NCBI RefSeq assembly: GCF_014650755.1
Contig: NZ_BMVO01000001.1
Span: 682,001-746,000, forward strand
Direction: 5' to 3'
DNA length: 64,000 nucleotides
Source of the DNA: Streptomyces chryseus
GTDB lineage: Bacteria > Actinomycetota > Actinomycetes > Streptomycetales > Streptomycetaceae
Both the position numbers and the translations under genes were made by a program. Of the stretch, positions 1 to 7,784 are shown one piece after another (positions within the stretch are counted from its first letter, which is position 1; the number at the start of each line of letters is the position of its first letter). Below the pieces are notes generated by a model. It was not told where the DNA came from. It ran no database searches and saw only the letters and a list, made by a program, of their open reading frames with translations.

Positions 1-895
1 CCGCGACCTGCTCGTACCCTTCGAGCCGCGACTGCGTACGGACCGGGTCGGCGTCGGCCATGGCCTGGAGCACGGCGGCGGACAGCACGCCGGGCGCGGA
101 GTAGGAGTCGAAGACCAGCCGCGATCCGGTGCCGGCCGTGAGGGCCACGTCGGCCTCGTCGACGAGCGAGCCGAGCGTGAGATCGGTGATCAGGGCGACG
201 CGCAGACCCGTACTGCGGGCCGCCTGCATCGCCGCCAGGGTCTCGTTGGCGTGCCGGGGCATCGCGAACGCCACCACCCAGGTGCCGCCCGCCTCCCGCG
301 ACTGGAGCAGCGCGTCGTAGGCGACGCTGCCGCCGCGGGTGACCAGCCGTACGTCGGGATGGATGCGCCGGGCCGCGTAGGCGAAGTACTCCGCCAAGGA
401 GACCGAGATCCGCAGACCGAGCACCGTCAGAGGCACCGAACGGGCCAGCTCCCGGCCGACGTCGAGGACCCGTCCGGGGTCGGCGAGCGTACGGCGCAGA
501 CTCTCCAGGTTCTCGATCTCGGCGTCGACGGCCGCCTGCAGCTCGTTGCGGCGGACCTCCTCCCGCGCGTCGGGGGAAACGGCGACCGAGCTGAGCGCGA
601 TGGGCTGCAGGGCCTCCCGGAGCGCCGGGTACCCGCTGAAGCCGAGCGAGGACGCGAACCGGGTCACCGAGGGCTGGCTGACCCCGACGCGCTCCGCCAG
701 GTCCGTGATCGACAGGAACGCGGCCTCGGTGAGGTGGTCGACGATGTACTGGGCGATGCGCCGCTGCGCGGGGGACAGCCGATGGCCGCCGAAGAGCGCC
801 CGTACCCGGTCCGTGGGAGACGCCTCCGCCTCCGGGGCCCGCCGTCCCGGCGTGATCGCGGACGCCTGCGCCCGTGCCTGCTGCCTTGATGGCAC
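1..895 (-). CDS. MurR/RpiR family transcriptional regulator (3' end cut off by window edge)
   Basis: Transcription factor with an N-terminal helix-turn-helix and a C-terminal SIS (sugar isomerase) domain; family members sense phosphosugars and control carbohydrate or cell-wall sugar genes. The HTH lies around residues 55-85, where the family signature GVSQPSVTRFASSLGF is readable, and the SIS part runs from about residue 140 to the window edge. I chose the GTG at 893-895 because a GGGAGG Shine-Dalgarno lies just upstream and no in-frame ATG is nearby. The frame stays open to base 1, so the C terminus is missing. The target genes probably lie left of the window, so the effector cannot be guessed. 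Confidence 0.88.
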   Translation of the reverse strand, partial: MPSRQQARAQASAITPGRRAPEAEASPTDRVRALFGGHRLSPAQRRIAQYIVDHLTEAAFLSITDLAERVGVSQPSVTRFASSLGFSGYPALREALQPIALSSVAVSPDAREEVRRNELQAAVDAEIENLESLRRTLADPGRVLDVGRELARSVPLTVLGLRISVSLAEYFAYAARRIHPDVRLVTRGGSVAYDALLQSREAGGTWVVAFAMPRHANETLAAMQAARSTGLRVALITDLTLGSLVDEADVALTAGTGSRLVFDSYSAPGVLSAAVLQAMADADPVRTQSRLEGYEQVA

Positions 896-1231
896 CGGCG
901 TGCCTCCCTCTCGTCCCACTGACGCTCAACATAACCCACCCCCCGAGCGGGCGGCCTCGGCCGATGCGCTTGCGGCACCGGGCCGCCGCGCCGCAGAATC
1001 GCGGGCGGAGGCCCCCCATGGAACGCGAAGCGCTCGCGGGCCTGCTCACCGACGGCACGCGCGCCGCGACCGCCGCGCGTGCCGCCGTGCTGGAGGGCGG
1101 TGCGTACACGGTGTGGGACGGAGCGCCCCCTGCGAGGAGCTTGCCGGAATCTACGCGCGCCGCCTGCGGCACAGCCGCCGCACCGGCCCGCTGACCACGC
1201 CCGCGCCGCTCTCCCCCTGCGGCCGCAGGCG
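896..1231. other. Intergenic stretch with one doubtful small frame at 1018-1194 (+)
   Basis: This 336-bp interval separates the RpiR-type regulator from the 58-aa Cys/His protein. It holds an ATG frame of 58 codons at 1018-1194 preceded by a weak GGAGG. Its N-terminal half has normal codon bias, and the bias seems to move into another frame after the run of C at about 1128-1133. That would fit a decayed or frameshifted gene, but I recognise no family in either half. No terminator hairpin is obvious. Confidence 0.25.
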
Positions 1232-1408
1232 TCACTTGCGCCCCCTGCGCGCCTTGGCTGCGCGTTCGGCGTCCTTGCGCCTCTGCACGGTGTAGGAGGA
1301 CCAGTCGCCGCGGTGCAGATCGCACCGCGACGCGTCGACCATCGCCAGTCGTCGGCACCGGGTTCCCTTCGCGGTCTGCGCTCCGCACCTGGACTGCGTA
1401 CGAGCCAT
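1232..1408 (-). CDS. Small Cys/His-motif protein (DUF5763-like), 58 aa
   Basis: Very small basic protein with a CxxxxxxxxxC...C-x2-H pattern: Cys8, Cys18, Cys29 and His32. This resembles the short DUF5763 zinc-binding-like motif (CGA-x-T-x-x-G-x-x-C-x-R ... C-x-x-H) found in many phage and bacterial proteins, where function is unknown. The C terminus is highly charged (RRKDAERAAKARRGRK), compatible with nucleic-acid contact. The ATG at 1408 follows a G-rich GGGGTGGGG ribosome-binding site. No operon partner is evident. The family assignment rests only on the spacing of the Cys/His residues. Confidence 0.62.
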   Translation of the reverse strand: MARTQSRCGAQTAKGTRCRRLAMVDASRCDLHRGDWSSYTVQRRKDAERAAKARRGRK

Positions 1409-1553
1409 GATTCCCCACCCCTGGTCTCGGCTGTCGTACGGACCGGTCCAGGGTCACGCGCCGCGCACCGCCGCCGGAAGGCGCACCGCTCCACGGGCCG
1501 GAGCACGGCCGCCGGACCCGGGTGGCCGGGGGCGCACAGCCCCGGCGGGCGGC

Positions 1554-1955
1554 TCATGCCGCGAGAGGCACCTGCTCCCCCTCGGCCGGGTTCTCGTAGT
1601 GGGCCCAGACCTGGTTCAGCTCGTGCTGGTAGTAGAGCGAGTACAGGCCGGCGACGATCATGAGAATGAGCCCGATCCACGGATTGCAGGTGGGCTGCAT
1701 GCCGGCCGACTTCTGCATCCGCGCGATGCGCTGACCGGTGTTGTAGACGGAGACGAACGGCGGAACGATCACCAGCCAGCCCACGGTGATGGCCAGCACG
1801 GCCCCCGCCGGACTGACCTCGACCCGCTGATCGAAGTCGCGGGCCTCGCGGTTCACCTTGTAGTACCAGACCAGGTGGTAGATCCCGAGCGTGATCAGCG
1901 GCCAGACCAGCCAGACGAGAAAGATGTTCCGGTACTTCCCGGCACTACCTGCCAC
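1554..1955 (-). CDS. DUF4234 family membrane protein
   Basis: Integral membrane protein of about 133 aa. The N-terminal segment contains YRNIFLVWLVWPLITLGIYH followed by WYYKVNREARDF, the hallmark of DUF4234 (hydrophobic stretch ending GIY-x-x-x-WYYK-x-N). Two further hydrophobic segments follow (roughly residues 50-70 and 95-112), so three transmembrane helices are likely. Function is unknown for the family. I chose the GTG at 1955 because GGGAGG sits 9 nt upstream; in-frame ATGs at 1976 and 1985 would add 7 or 10 residues and cannot be excluded. Confidence 0.75.
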   Translation of the reverse strand: MAGSAGKYRNIFLVWLVWPLITLGIYHLVWYYKVNREARDFDQRVEVSPAGAVLAITVGWLVIVPPFVSVYNTGQRIARMQKSAGMQPTCNPWIGLILMIVAGLYSLYYQHELNQVWAHYENPAEGEQVPLAA

Positions 1956-2393
1956 GACGACGCACCTCCCATGCATCCAGCGCATCCCCTCTCCAGTCCA
2001 ACACGCCCACCCGCACCACGCGCGCCACACGCACGTCAGCTGGCTCGGTGACGCCGGCTCGATCGTGAGGGGTGCAGGGGAATCTGGGCCGCCGGTGTCG
2101 CCCTCCTCGATCCGAGACGAACACCGGCTGCGACGCACTCGGCGCGACCAGAGCACCGCGACGGCGCCGCGACGCACACCAGCCCGCACACGAGGATCGT
2201 CGCCGAGCGCCGGACGACGCCCCGACGGTCGCCGCAGACACTCTTCGGGCTCGACGTTGACCGCCGTGCACGCCTTGAACATCAGGCAGCCGGGCGGGAA
2301 TTGCCGGGAACGCCCCCGCGGGTCACTCTCGACCCGATACATTCACTGGCCCCCCACAGAGCCACCCGTTGACCGTTCGAGGGGACCACCCGC
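1956..2393. other. Intergenic region without recognisable gene
   Basis: About 440 bp separate the DUF4234 gene from the membrane-anchored protein at 2394. Open frames exist on both strands, but none shows sustained Streptomyces third-position bias combined with a ribosome-binding site. A GAGGGGA Shine-Dalgarno for the next gene lies at its right end. I see no strong hairpin or RNA gene. Confidence 0.5.
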
Positions 2394-2993
2394 ATGAGCC
2401 AGCAGTACCCCTACCCGCCGCAGCAGCCCTTCCAGCCGCCCCAAGCACCGCGGAAGAGCTGGGCCGCACGTAATCCGGCAGCCACGGTCCTCATCGTCCT
2501 CGGCGGTGTCGTGGGCGCGTTCTTCGTCTTCGTCGTCGTCATCGGCCTCGCCATCGGTGGGAGCAGCAGCGACGGCGGGAAGCCTTCCGAGGCCGTGGCC
2601 GCCGAGTCGAGCACTCCGCTGAAGAAGCCGGTCCGAGAGCCGACCGAGAAGGCCGAGAAGGCCGACGAGAAGCCTGCGGAGAAGCCGAAGCCGAAGTCAG
2701 TACCCAGGAAACTCAGCCAGGCCGACCAGTTCAAGGCGTTCGTCGCGAAGAGCGGGCTGGCAGGCGAGAAGCAAGCGGTCAAGCACGTCACCAAAGTCCA
2801 AGGTGCCGACGAGCAGAACGACATCCTCGACACCGCTGAGATCCACACCGACTTCAGCGGAGGCTTCATGAGCCCCGACCACGGCAAGGCCAAGCTCATC
2901 GCCTCAGCCTTCGCCGACTGGAAGGACTCGAAGAACGGGCTCGTCAGCGTCCACGGCAAGGACGGCAAGCTCATCGCCAACGGCAACTACTGA
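2394..2993 (+). CDS. Single-pass membrane protein with charged linker, function unknown
   Basis: 199-aa protein. Residues 1-22 are rich in Pro, Gln and Tyr; residues about 30-55 form one hydrophobic helix (VLIVLGGVVGAFFVFVVVIG). Then comes a low-complexity Lys/Glu/Pro linker (about 70-105), followed by a compact C-terminal domain of about 90 aa (from LSQADQFKAF to the end). The layout suggests an inner-membrane anchor presenting an extracytoplasmic domain. I recognise no named family. It sits in a gene-poor, lower-GC stretch next to a tRNA gene, with a clear terminator after it, so it may be accessory cargo. The ATG has a GAGGGGA ribosome-binding site. Confidence 0.72.
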   Translation: MSQQYPYPPQQPFQPPQAPRKSWAARNPAATVLIVLGGVVGAFFVFVVVIGLAIGGSSSDGGKPSEAVAAESSTPLKKPVREPTEKAEKADEKPAEKPKPKSVPRKLSQADQFKAFVAKSGLAGEKQAVKHVTKVQGADEQNDILDTAEIHTDFSGGFMSPDHGKAKLIASAFADWKDSKNGLVSVHGKDGKLIANGNY

Positions 2994-3018
2994 GCCAAGT
3001 CCATTGCTTGACCGCCTC

Positions 3019-3042
3019 AAGGCCCCCGAACTCGGGGGCCTT
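3019..3042 (+). terminator. Rho-independent-type terminator after the 2394-2993 gene
   Basis: Inverted repeat with 9-bp perfect arms AAGGCCCCC (3019-3027) and GGGGGCCTT (3034-3042) around a 6-nt loop, 26 bp past the stop codon. Confidence 0.7.
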
Positions 3043-3103
3043 GCACACGCCACTGGAGAGCTCGCGGGTCGCCCATGGCGTGCGGCCGTGGAAAGCCGCC
3101 GGT

Positions 3104-3129
3104 CGTACGTAACCATCGGCGTTGATGTC
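3104..3129 (+). repeat. Degenerate 26-bp direct repeat, copy 1
   Basis: This 26-mer matches the copy at 4139-4164 at 23 of 26 positions (both begin CGTACGT and end CGTTGATGTC). The second copy is about 85 bp from the 3' end of the tRNA-Val gene. The pair brackets the gene-poor stretch and could be remnant element sequence. Confidence 0.6.
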
Positions 3130-3223
3130 GGACACCATCGTCCGCCAGGTGAAGTCCAAGACTGTCCATCGGGCCGGGCTCGTCCCCTCAGGCATCTTCG
3201 CGAGCTGCCCGGTGATCAACTCG

Positions 3224-3469
3224 TCAAGAACCCTCGGTGAAGCGGACGGACCAGGCGTAGCCACTCAAGCTGTCGTGCGGAACCCGCCGGACCTCTGTGA
3301 CCTGGCAACTGTCGTGAGCGTACTTGAGGGCGAACCGGTCCAGGCGCTGCGCGTCGGTGAGATCCTCCATGGACAGAGGTGCTCCGACGACAAGGTCTTC
3401 GTGAAGGACTTCGTCCGGGGCGGCTCCGGTCGAGCAAGCCGAGCAATCATGCGTTTTCGGTAGGGCCAT
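3224..3469 (-). CDS. Small hypothetical protein, 81 aa
   Basis: Short soluble protein with an N-terminal Cys pair (HDCSAC) and an acidic middle. No family is recognised. The call rests on a near-perfect AGGAGG Shine-Dalgarno 10 nt before the ATG at 3469 and on an uninterrupted frame. Two of its Cys residues are spaced CxxC, so metal binding or redox chemistry is possible but not shown. It lies in the accessory-looking region left of the tRNA gene. Confidence 0.5.
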   Translation of the reverse strand: MALPKTHDCSACSTGAAPDEVLHEDLVVGAPLSMEDLTDAQRLDRFALKYAHDSCQVTEVRRVPHDSLSGYAWSVRFTEGS

Positions 3470-3730
3470 ACGTTCAGTGTCCTCCTAACCCGGAGGCTGT
3501 GGCGCTCCCAGGGCGCCTGGTCGCGCAACACAGCAGCCTCCCACCGCGGTGAAGGGCACCACGCTGTGCGCAGCCGGACCACATCCTCCCCCTTGAATGC
3601 GAACTGCCGGCAGGGCGGTCACTGCGGTCTGCCCGGCTGACAGATCCGCTATTCAGGTGCGGTGAAGGCCGGCCTTGTACAGCAGTGATGCCCGAAAGAT
3701 CCGCAAGTGCTGGTGGGACTCGGTCCCGCT
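3470..3730. other. Gene-free spacer
   Basis: About 260 bp between two small minus-strand frames. Codon bias is not sustained in any frame. It probably holds the promoter of the 81-aa protein. No repeat or hairpin of note was found. Confidence 0.45.
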
Positions 3731-3841
3731 CTACCGGTTGCGTGTCCTGACCCAGCAGACCGCGGCGATGCCGATCCCCAGGGCAACGATGAACGGGACA
3801 GCCATGGCGATCATGGTCCCCAGATCCAAGGTTCCGAGCAT
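3731..3841 (-). CDS. Putative 36-aa membrane peptide
   Basis: A tiny frame encoding one hydrophobic helix (MIAMAVPFIVALGIGIAAV) followed by a positively charged tail ending RTRNR, which predicts a single membrane span with a cytoplasmic C terminus. The ATG at 3841 has a GGGGGAG ribosome-binding site 6 nt upstream. An in-frame ATG lies at 3859. It is shorter than usual annotation cut-offs and no homologue is recognised, so it could be chance. Confidence 0.4.
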   Translation of the reverse strand: MLGTLDLGTMIAMAVPFIVALGIGIAAVCWVRTRNR

Positions 3842-4204
3842 GTGCGTCTCCCCCGTCATGACCCCCGCCACGGGGCATCCGTCGCGCGGTCTCGCGTGGG
3901 ATGACCATGACATGCGTTTCGGCGCTCACGGCCTCCGAAGTGGAAGTCTTGAGGATCTTCTGAGCAAGTCCACCGCCATGCCTGTCCCGCGCACTACGTG
4001 GGACCTGTCCGCCAGTCACGCGCTCGGTGGCGGTCCGTGGATCTGCGCCCTGCCGCGGGGCCCCTCTCGGGCGGCCTCGTCGCGTTCGACGCCGAACCGA
4101 GTGAGCCGCCCGGCCCGGATGATCAAGCGGCGGCCGAGCGTACGTGACCATCCCCGTTGATGTCCTGACCTGGATGTCACGTGGACTCTTTGTGGACTGC
4201 GAAA
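3842..4204. other. Gene-poor spacer next to tRNA-Val
   Basis: Roughly 360 bp with no convincing coding frame. It contains the second copy of the degenerate 26-bp repeat near its right end and leads into the tRNA terminator. It may be residue of an element once integrated at the tRNA gene. Confidence 0.45.
4139..4164 (+). repeat. Degenerate 26-bp direct repeat, copy 2
   Basis: Partner of the repeat at 3104-3129, same orientation, 23 of 26 bases identical. Its right end is 85 bp from the CCA end of the tRNA-Val gene. Confidence 0.6.
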
Positions 4205-4230
4205 GCCCCCAACCGTGATCGGTTGGGGGC
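4205..4230 (-). terminator. Terminator downstream of tRNA-Val
   Basis: Perfect 11-bp inverted repeat GCCCCCAACCG (4205-4215) and CGGTTGGGGGC (4220-4230) with a 4-nt loop, 18 bp past the tRNA 3' end and followed on the minus strand by a short T run. Confidence 0.8.
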
Positions 4231-4248
4231 CTTCGTACGCCTTCGTAC

Positions 4249-4323
4249 TGGTGGGCGCGGACGGTTTCGAACCGCCGACATCTGCTTTGTAAGAGCAGCG
4301 CTCTACCCCTGAGCTACGCACCC
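4249..4323 (-). tRNA. tRNA-Val, anticodon UAC, with encoded CCA
   Basis: Read on the minus strand, the gene folds into a complete cloverleaf. The acceptor stem is GGGTGCG paired with CGCGCCC. The D arm is GCTC...GAGC. The anticodon stem CTGCT/AGCAG holds a CTTACAA loop, giving anticodon TAC (reads the GUA valine codon). The T arm has the TTCGAAA loop. Discriminator A is followed by an encoded CCA. A TACGCT hexamer at 4338-4343 is a plausible -10 element. GUA is a rare codon in Streptomyces, so this is a minor isoacceptor. Confidence 0.95.
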
Positions 4324-4497
4324 GTGGATGAGGCAACAGCGTACATGGAGCGGGGCGCGGGGTCGCAATCGGACAGGTGGTCGCGGGCTGGTGGGGATAA
4401 CCCCCGGGCCCGTTCGGTGGTGGACCGCATCGTGCTGGGGCGGGGGCGTTCGTACCGTGAAGGCTCACACGACGTACTACCTGGGGGATCGATCACC

Positions 4498-5253
4498 GTG
4501 GCTCTTCGTACCCGCGCCTTCGTCGCCGTAGGCGCCGCCGTCGTCGGCGTGGTCGCTCTGAGTGGTTGTGGCGTCGAGGCCAAGGACGCTCCCGCCGAGG
4601 AGCGGTCGTTCCCGTTCAGCGGGGACGCGCTGACCATCCACGCGGACGACTCCGTCCTGGAGCTCGTGCCGGCCGATGTGAAGGACGTGGAGGTCACCCG
4701 GCGGACCGACGGGTGGGTCTTCCTCGGGTCGGGGCCCGAGCCGAAGTGGGAGATGAAGGACGGGAAGCTGGTCCTGGACCAGCGCTGCGACGCGATGGCC
4801 AGCGACTGCGAGGCGTGGCACCGGGTGAAGGTGCCGCGCGGGGTCGCCGTGACCGTGAAGGACGACAACGGGAGCGTGACCGCCACCGGCTTCGACAAGC
4901 CCCTGAATCTGCACGCCGACAACGGCGAGATCACCGTGAAGGACTCCAGCGGCCCCCTGGAGCTGAGCAGTTCGAACGGCGGGATCGTCGCGGATGGCAT
5001 CTCGTCCAAGCGGGTGACCGCCGAGTCCGACAACGGAAGCGTACGGATGGCCTTCACCTCCGTCCCCGACCTGGTGGAGACGACGAGCGACAACGGCGAG
5101 ATCGGCATCGACCTGCCGCGGGCCGCCTACCGCGTGACGGCCCGGAGCGACAACGGTGACACCAGGATCGGGGTGCCGCGCGACCCCCAGAGCCCCCACG
5201 TGGTGCGGGCCCGCAGCGACAACGGCGAAGTCACCCTGCGAACCGCGAACTAA
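4498..5253 (+). CDS. Secreted lipoprotein with DUF4097-type repeat (beta-helix) domain
   Basis: Putative lipoprotein of 251 aa. The N terminus has two Arg-containing residues, a hydrophobic core and a lipobox ending ALSGC, so the mature protein should be anchored at the outer face of the membrane. The rest is a chain of short repeats containing the motif SDNG or DNGE/DNGS (at least six copies), typical of DUF4097, which folds as a right-handed beta-helix. Function is unknown; roles in envelope stress or adhesion are suggested for the family. The GTG at 4498 has GGGGGAT upstream. It follows the divergent tRNA-Val gene. Confidence 0.85.
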   Translation: MALRTRAFVAVGAAVVGVVALSGCGVEAKDAPAEERSFPFSGDALTIHADDSVLELVPADVKDVEVTRRTDGWVFLGSGPEPKWEMKDGKLVLDQRCDAMASDCEAWHRVKVPRGVAVTVKDDNGSVTATGFDKPLNLHADNGEITVKDSSGPLELSSSNGGIVADGISSKRVTAESDNGSVRMAFTSVPDLVETTSDNGEIGIDLPRAAYRVTARSDNGDTRIGVPRDPQSPHVVRARSDNGEVTLRTAN

Positions 5254-5323
5254 CGCGCCCGTGCGTTCGTCCTTACTGGTGGGAGAATGAACCGGGCAGG
5301 CGGACACAGCACGGGAGAGGGAT

Positions 5324-6700
5324 GTGACGGCGACAGACGCGCAGCCGTGCACGCAGCGAGTACGCCGCCGTACGACAGCGGGTGCCGTCAAGGACGTCGT
5401 CACGCTCGTGCTGCTGCCGGTGCCGCTGCTCGTCGCCCTCCCCTTCGCCTTCGCCGGCGGTGGTACGAGGCGATGGTTCGGCGGCCGCGGGGAGAATGTG
5501 CGCGCCGACGCCCAGGCCGCCAAGGACGCCGCCGCGGCGGCCTTCTACGAGTTGGACACGGCCCAGCGCGACCTGCGGATCTCGATCGAGACGATCGCAG
5601 CCGTGGACAGTTCGCCCGCAGGCCGCAAGGCCGTGGACGACTTCGCCGCGCTGGGACGTCGTATCGACGAGGTCAGCCGTGCGTACATCACCGCCGTCGA
5701 CGCGCACGACCTCGACCGCGACGACCTGGAGGCCGCCACCGCCGCCAGGGCCGGCGCCGAGCTGACCCGCGCGAAGGACGAGCTGGTACGGGTCAAGGGC
5801 GAGCTGGACCGGTACGCGCAAGCACTCGGCCCGCTGCTCGACACGGCGGAGTCGCAGCTCGCGCGGCTCGCCCCGGCGGTGGAGCGGGCCCGTCAGTGCC
5901 TCCTCGCGGCGAGCAACGCGCTGGACGCGGTACGGGCCTCCGGGCTCCGGGCCGACGATCTCGCGGCCCGGCTCGCGGCCCTCGGGCCCGAGCTGACCAA
6001 GCTGAACCAGGGAGCCGGGCGGCACGGCGTACCGGAGACGCTGCGGCGCGCGGACCAGGTGCTGCGGGACGCCGAGGCCGTACGGAGCGAGGCCGAGCGG
6101 CTGCCGGAGCGGGCGGCGGAGATCGACCGGCGGCTGGTGTCGCTGCGCACGCGGGCGCAGGCGCTGACGACCCGGGCCGGCAAGGTCGAGCCGGTCCTGA
6201 GCGAGCTGCGCCGCCGGTTCACGGCCGCCTGCTGGCAGGACCTGCAGGGCGTGCCCGCGCAGACGGCGGACACGGTGCGGCGGGCCGAGGAGAAGATCAA
6301 GGAAGCGGCGAAGGCCCGCGACGAGCAGCGGTGGCCCGACGCCGTCGCGCTGCTCAGCACGGTCCGGGCGCTGCTGAACTCCACCGACGAGGCGGTTTCG
6401 GCCGCCGGCGACCGCCTCCAGCGCCTCAACGCCGTGTCGAAGGACCCGCAGCACGAGATCGAGCGGACGCGGTTCGCGATCAGGGACGCCCAGCGGCTGG
6501 CCATGGCCGGCCGCAACACCCCCGATCCGCGCCATGCCCGCCCGCTGGACGACTCGGTGGCCCGGCTGGACCGGGCCGTCGCGGGCCTGGAAGGCCGCCA
6601 CCCCGACTACTGGCACTTCCTGACCGAGACGGAAGCGGTACGGCGGACCGTGGCCCGCGTCGTCTCGGACATCCGGGAGGAGCGCGGCGCGGGCTCGTGA
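5324..6700 (+). CDS. Coiled-coil membrane-anchored protein, function unknown
   Basis: 458-aa protein with one hydrophobic segment near the N terminus (about residues 26-46, VVTLVLLPVPLLVALPFAFA). The long remainder is helical and rich in Ala, Leu, Glu and Arg, with heptad-like spacing over most of residues 60-420. No catalytic motif is visible. The layout suggests a cytoplasmic coiled-coil tethered to the membrane. The GTG start at 5324 has GAGAGGGA upstream; an overlapping ATG at 5322 is out of frame. It is conserved in appearance (strong codon bias throughout) but I cannot name it. Confidence 0.8.
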   Translation: MTATDAQPCTQRVRRRTTAGAVKDVVTLVLLPVPLLVALPFAFAGGGTRRWFGGRGENVRADAQAAKDAAAAAFYELDTAQRDLRISIETIAAVDSSPAGRKAVDDFAALGRRIDEVSRAYITAVDAHDLDRDDLEAATAARAGAELTRAKDELVRVKGELDRYAQALGPLLDTAESQLARLAPAVERARQCLLAASNALDAVRASGLRADDLAARLAALGPELTKLNQGAGRHGVPETLRRADQVLRDAEAVRSEAERLPERAAEIDRRLVSLRTRAQALTTRAGKVEPVLSELRRRFTAACWQDLQGVPAQTADTVRRAEEKIKEAAKARDEQRWPDAVALLSTVRALLNSTDEAVSAAGDRLQRLNAVSKDPQHEIERTRFAIRDAQRLAMAGRNTPDPRHARPLDDSVARLDRAVAGLEGRHPDYWHFLTETEAVRRTVARVVSDIREERGAGS

Positions 6701-6828
6701 GGCCGGCGGCTCGGTCGCTGGAGGAGCGGTGGGGGCCGGGCCTGCTCGGCCGCGCCCACGCAGCGGCGCTCCCTCCCCGCACGCCCCGCGGGGGCGACCT
6801 CCGGGCGGGGACTCAGTAACCTGTGGGC

Positions 6829-7047
6829 ATGCCCCGTTACGAGTACCGCTGCCGCTCCTGCGGCACCAGCTTCGAGCTGAACCGGCCCATGGCCGAGTCC
6901 TCCGCCCCCGCCACCTGCCCGGACGGGCACGACGACACCGTCAAGCTGCTGTCCGCCGTCGCCGTGGGCGGCACGGCGAGGGCCGCCGCCCCCGCCCCCT
7001 CCGCTGGGGGCGGCGGCGGATGCTGCGGTGGCGGGGGCTGCGGCTGA
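6829..7047 (+). CDS. FmdB family zinc-ribbon protein
   Basis: 72-aa protein beginning MPRYEYRCRSCG, the diagnostic start of the FmdB regulatory family (a small zinc ribbon). Ligands visible are Cys8, Cys11 and Cys30; the fourth position, normally Cys in CPxC, appears here as His34 (CPDGH). The C terminus is a Gly/Cys-rich tail (GGGGGCCGGGGCG) common in actinobacterial copies. FmdB proteins were linked to regulation of formamidase/amidase genes, but most have no proven role. The ATG at 6829 is 6 nt after a TAACCT -10-like hexamer without a Shine-Dalgarno, so it is probably leaderless. Confidence 0.9.
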   Translation: MPRYEYRCRSCGTSFELNRPMAESSAPATCPDGHDDTVKLLSAVAVGGTARAAAPAPSAGGGGGCCGGGGCG

Positions 7048-7050
7048 CGG

Positions 7051-7710
7051 TCAGCGCTTCCTGGAGAGCGTCACCCCGTCCGCCACGGGAAGCATGACGC
7101 TCTCCATGCGCTCGTCGTCCCGCACCCGGTCGTTGAACTCCTTGATCGCCGCCGCCGCGCCCGTCGCGTCCTGGTCGGTGACGCCTCCGCCGTAGAAGAC
7201 GTTGTCCGTGGCGATCACCCCGCCCTGCCGCATCCTGGGCACCAGTTCCTCCCAGTACGGCACGTAGTTGACCTTGTCCGCGTCGAGGTAGGCGAAGTCG
7301 ACGTGCGGCCCGGCGGGCATCGCGCGCAAGGTGTCCAGGGCGGGACCGATCCGCAGCTCGACGCGGTCGGCGACGCCCGCCTTCGCCCAGGCCCGGCGTG
7401 CGTACGCCGTCCACTCCTCCGAGACGTCGCACGTGATCAGCCGGCCGTCGGCGGGAAGGGCCTGCGCCATCGCCAGTGCGGAGAAGCCGGTGAACGTACC
7501 GACCTCGACGATGTGCCGGGCCCGGACCAGCCGGACCAGGAAGGCGAGGAGCGGGCCCTGCTCCTCGGCGGACTGCATGCTCGCGTTCCCGGGCAGCTGC
7601 CGGTAGGTGGTGTCGACGAGGTCCCGTTGCACGGCGTCGAGCGGCGGGGTGTGCGCCAGCATGTACGCGTACAGCTCGTCGGTGAGTGGAGTGCTGTTTC
7701 CCTTGCTCAT
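7051..7710 (-). CDS. O-methyltransferase, SAM-dependent (family 3, CCoAMT-like)
   Basis: Class I SAM-dependent methyltransferase of 219 aa. The SAM-binding motif I VEVGTFTGFSALAMA is at about residues 68-82, the acidic motif ending in CDVSEEW at 94-100. The metal-binding set typical of cation-dependent O-methyltransferases is present: YLDADK (141-146) and TDN (168-170). Such enzymes methylate catechol-type hydroxyls with Mg2+, but the substrate cannot be inferred. The gene is convergent with the FmdB gene (3-bp gap) and divergent from the DedA gene. A GAGGGA Shine-Dalgarno precedes the ATG. Confidence 0.9.
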   Translation of the reverse strand: MSKGNSTPLTDELYAYMLAHTPPLDAVQRDLVDTTYRQLPGNASMQSAEEQGPLLAFLVRLVRARHIVEVGTFTGFSALAMAQALPADGRLITCDVSEEWTAYARRAWAKAGVADRVELRIGPALDTLRAMPAGPHVDFAYLDADKVNYVPYWEELVPRMRQGGVIATDNVFYGGGVTDQDATGAAAAIKEFNDRVRDDERMESVMLPVADGVTLSRKR

Positions 7711-7784
7711 CGCGTTCCCTCACGGTTGTCGGCCGACGGCCTTCTTCAGCCTGGCTTCAGGCTGCGAATTCTAGGGTGACGCGC

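Noticed and set aside
664..1680. Minus-strand frame of about 338 codons across the RpiR gene and the small Cys/His gene
   Set aside because: It overlaps two better-supported genes in other frames and has an Arg/Gly-rich composition typical of shadow frames.
4016..4468. Minus-strand frame overlapping tRNA-Val
   Set aside because: It would run through a perfect tRNA and its terminator, without codon bias.
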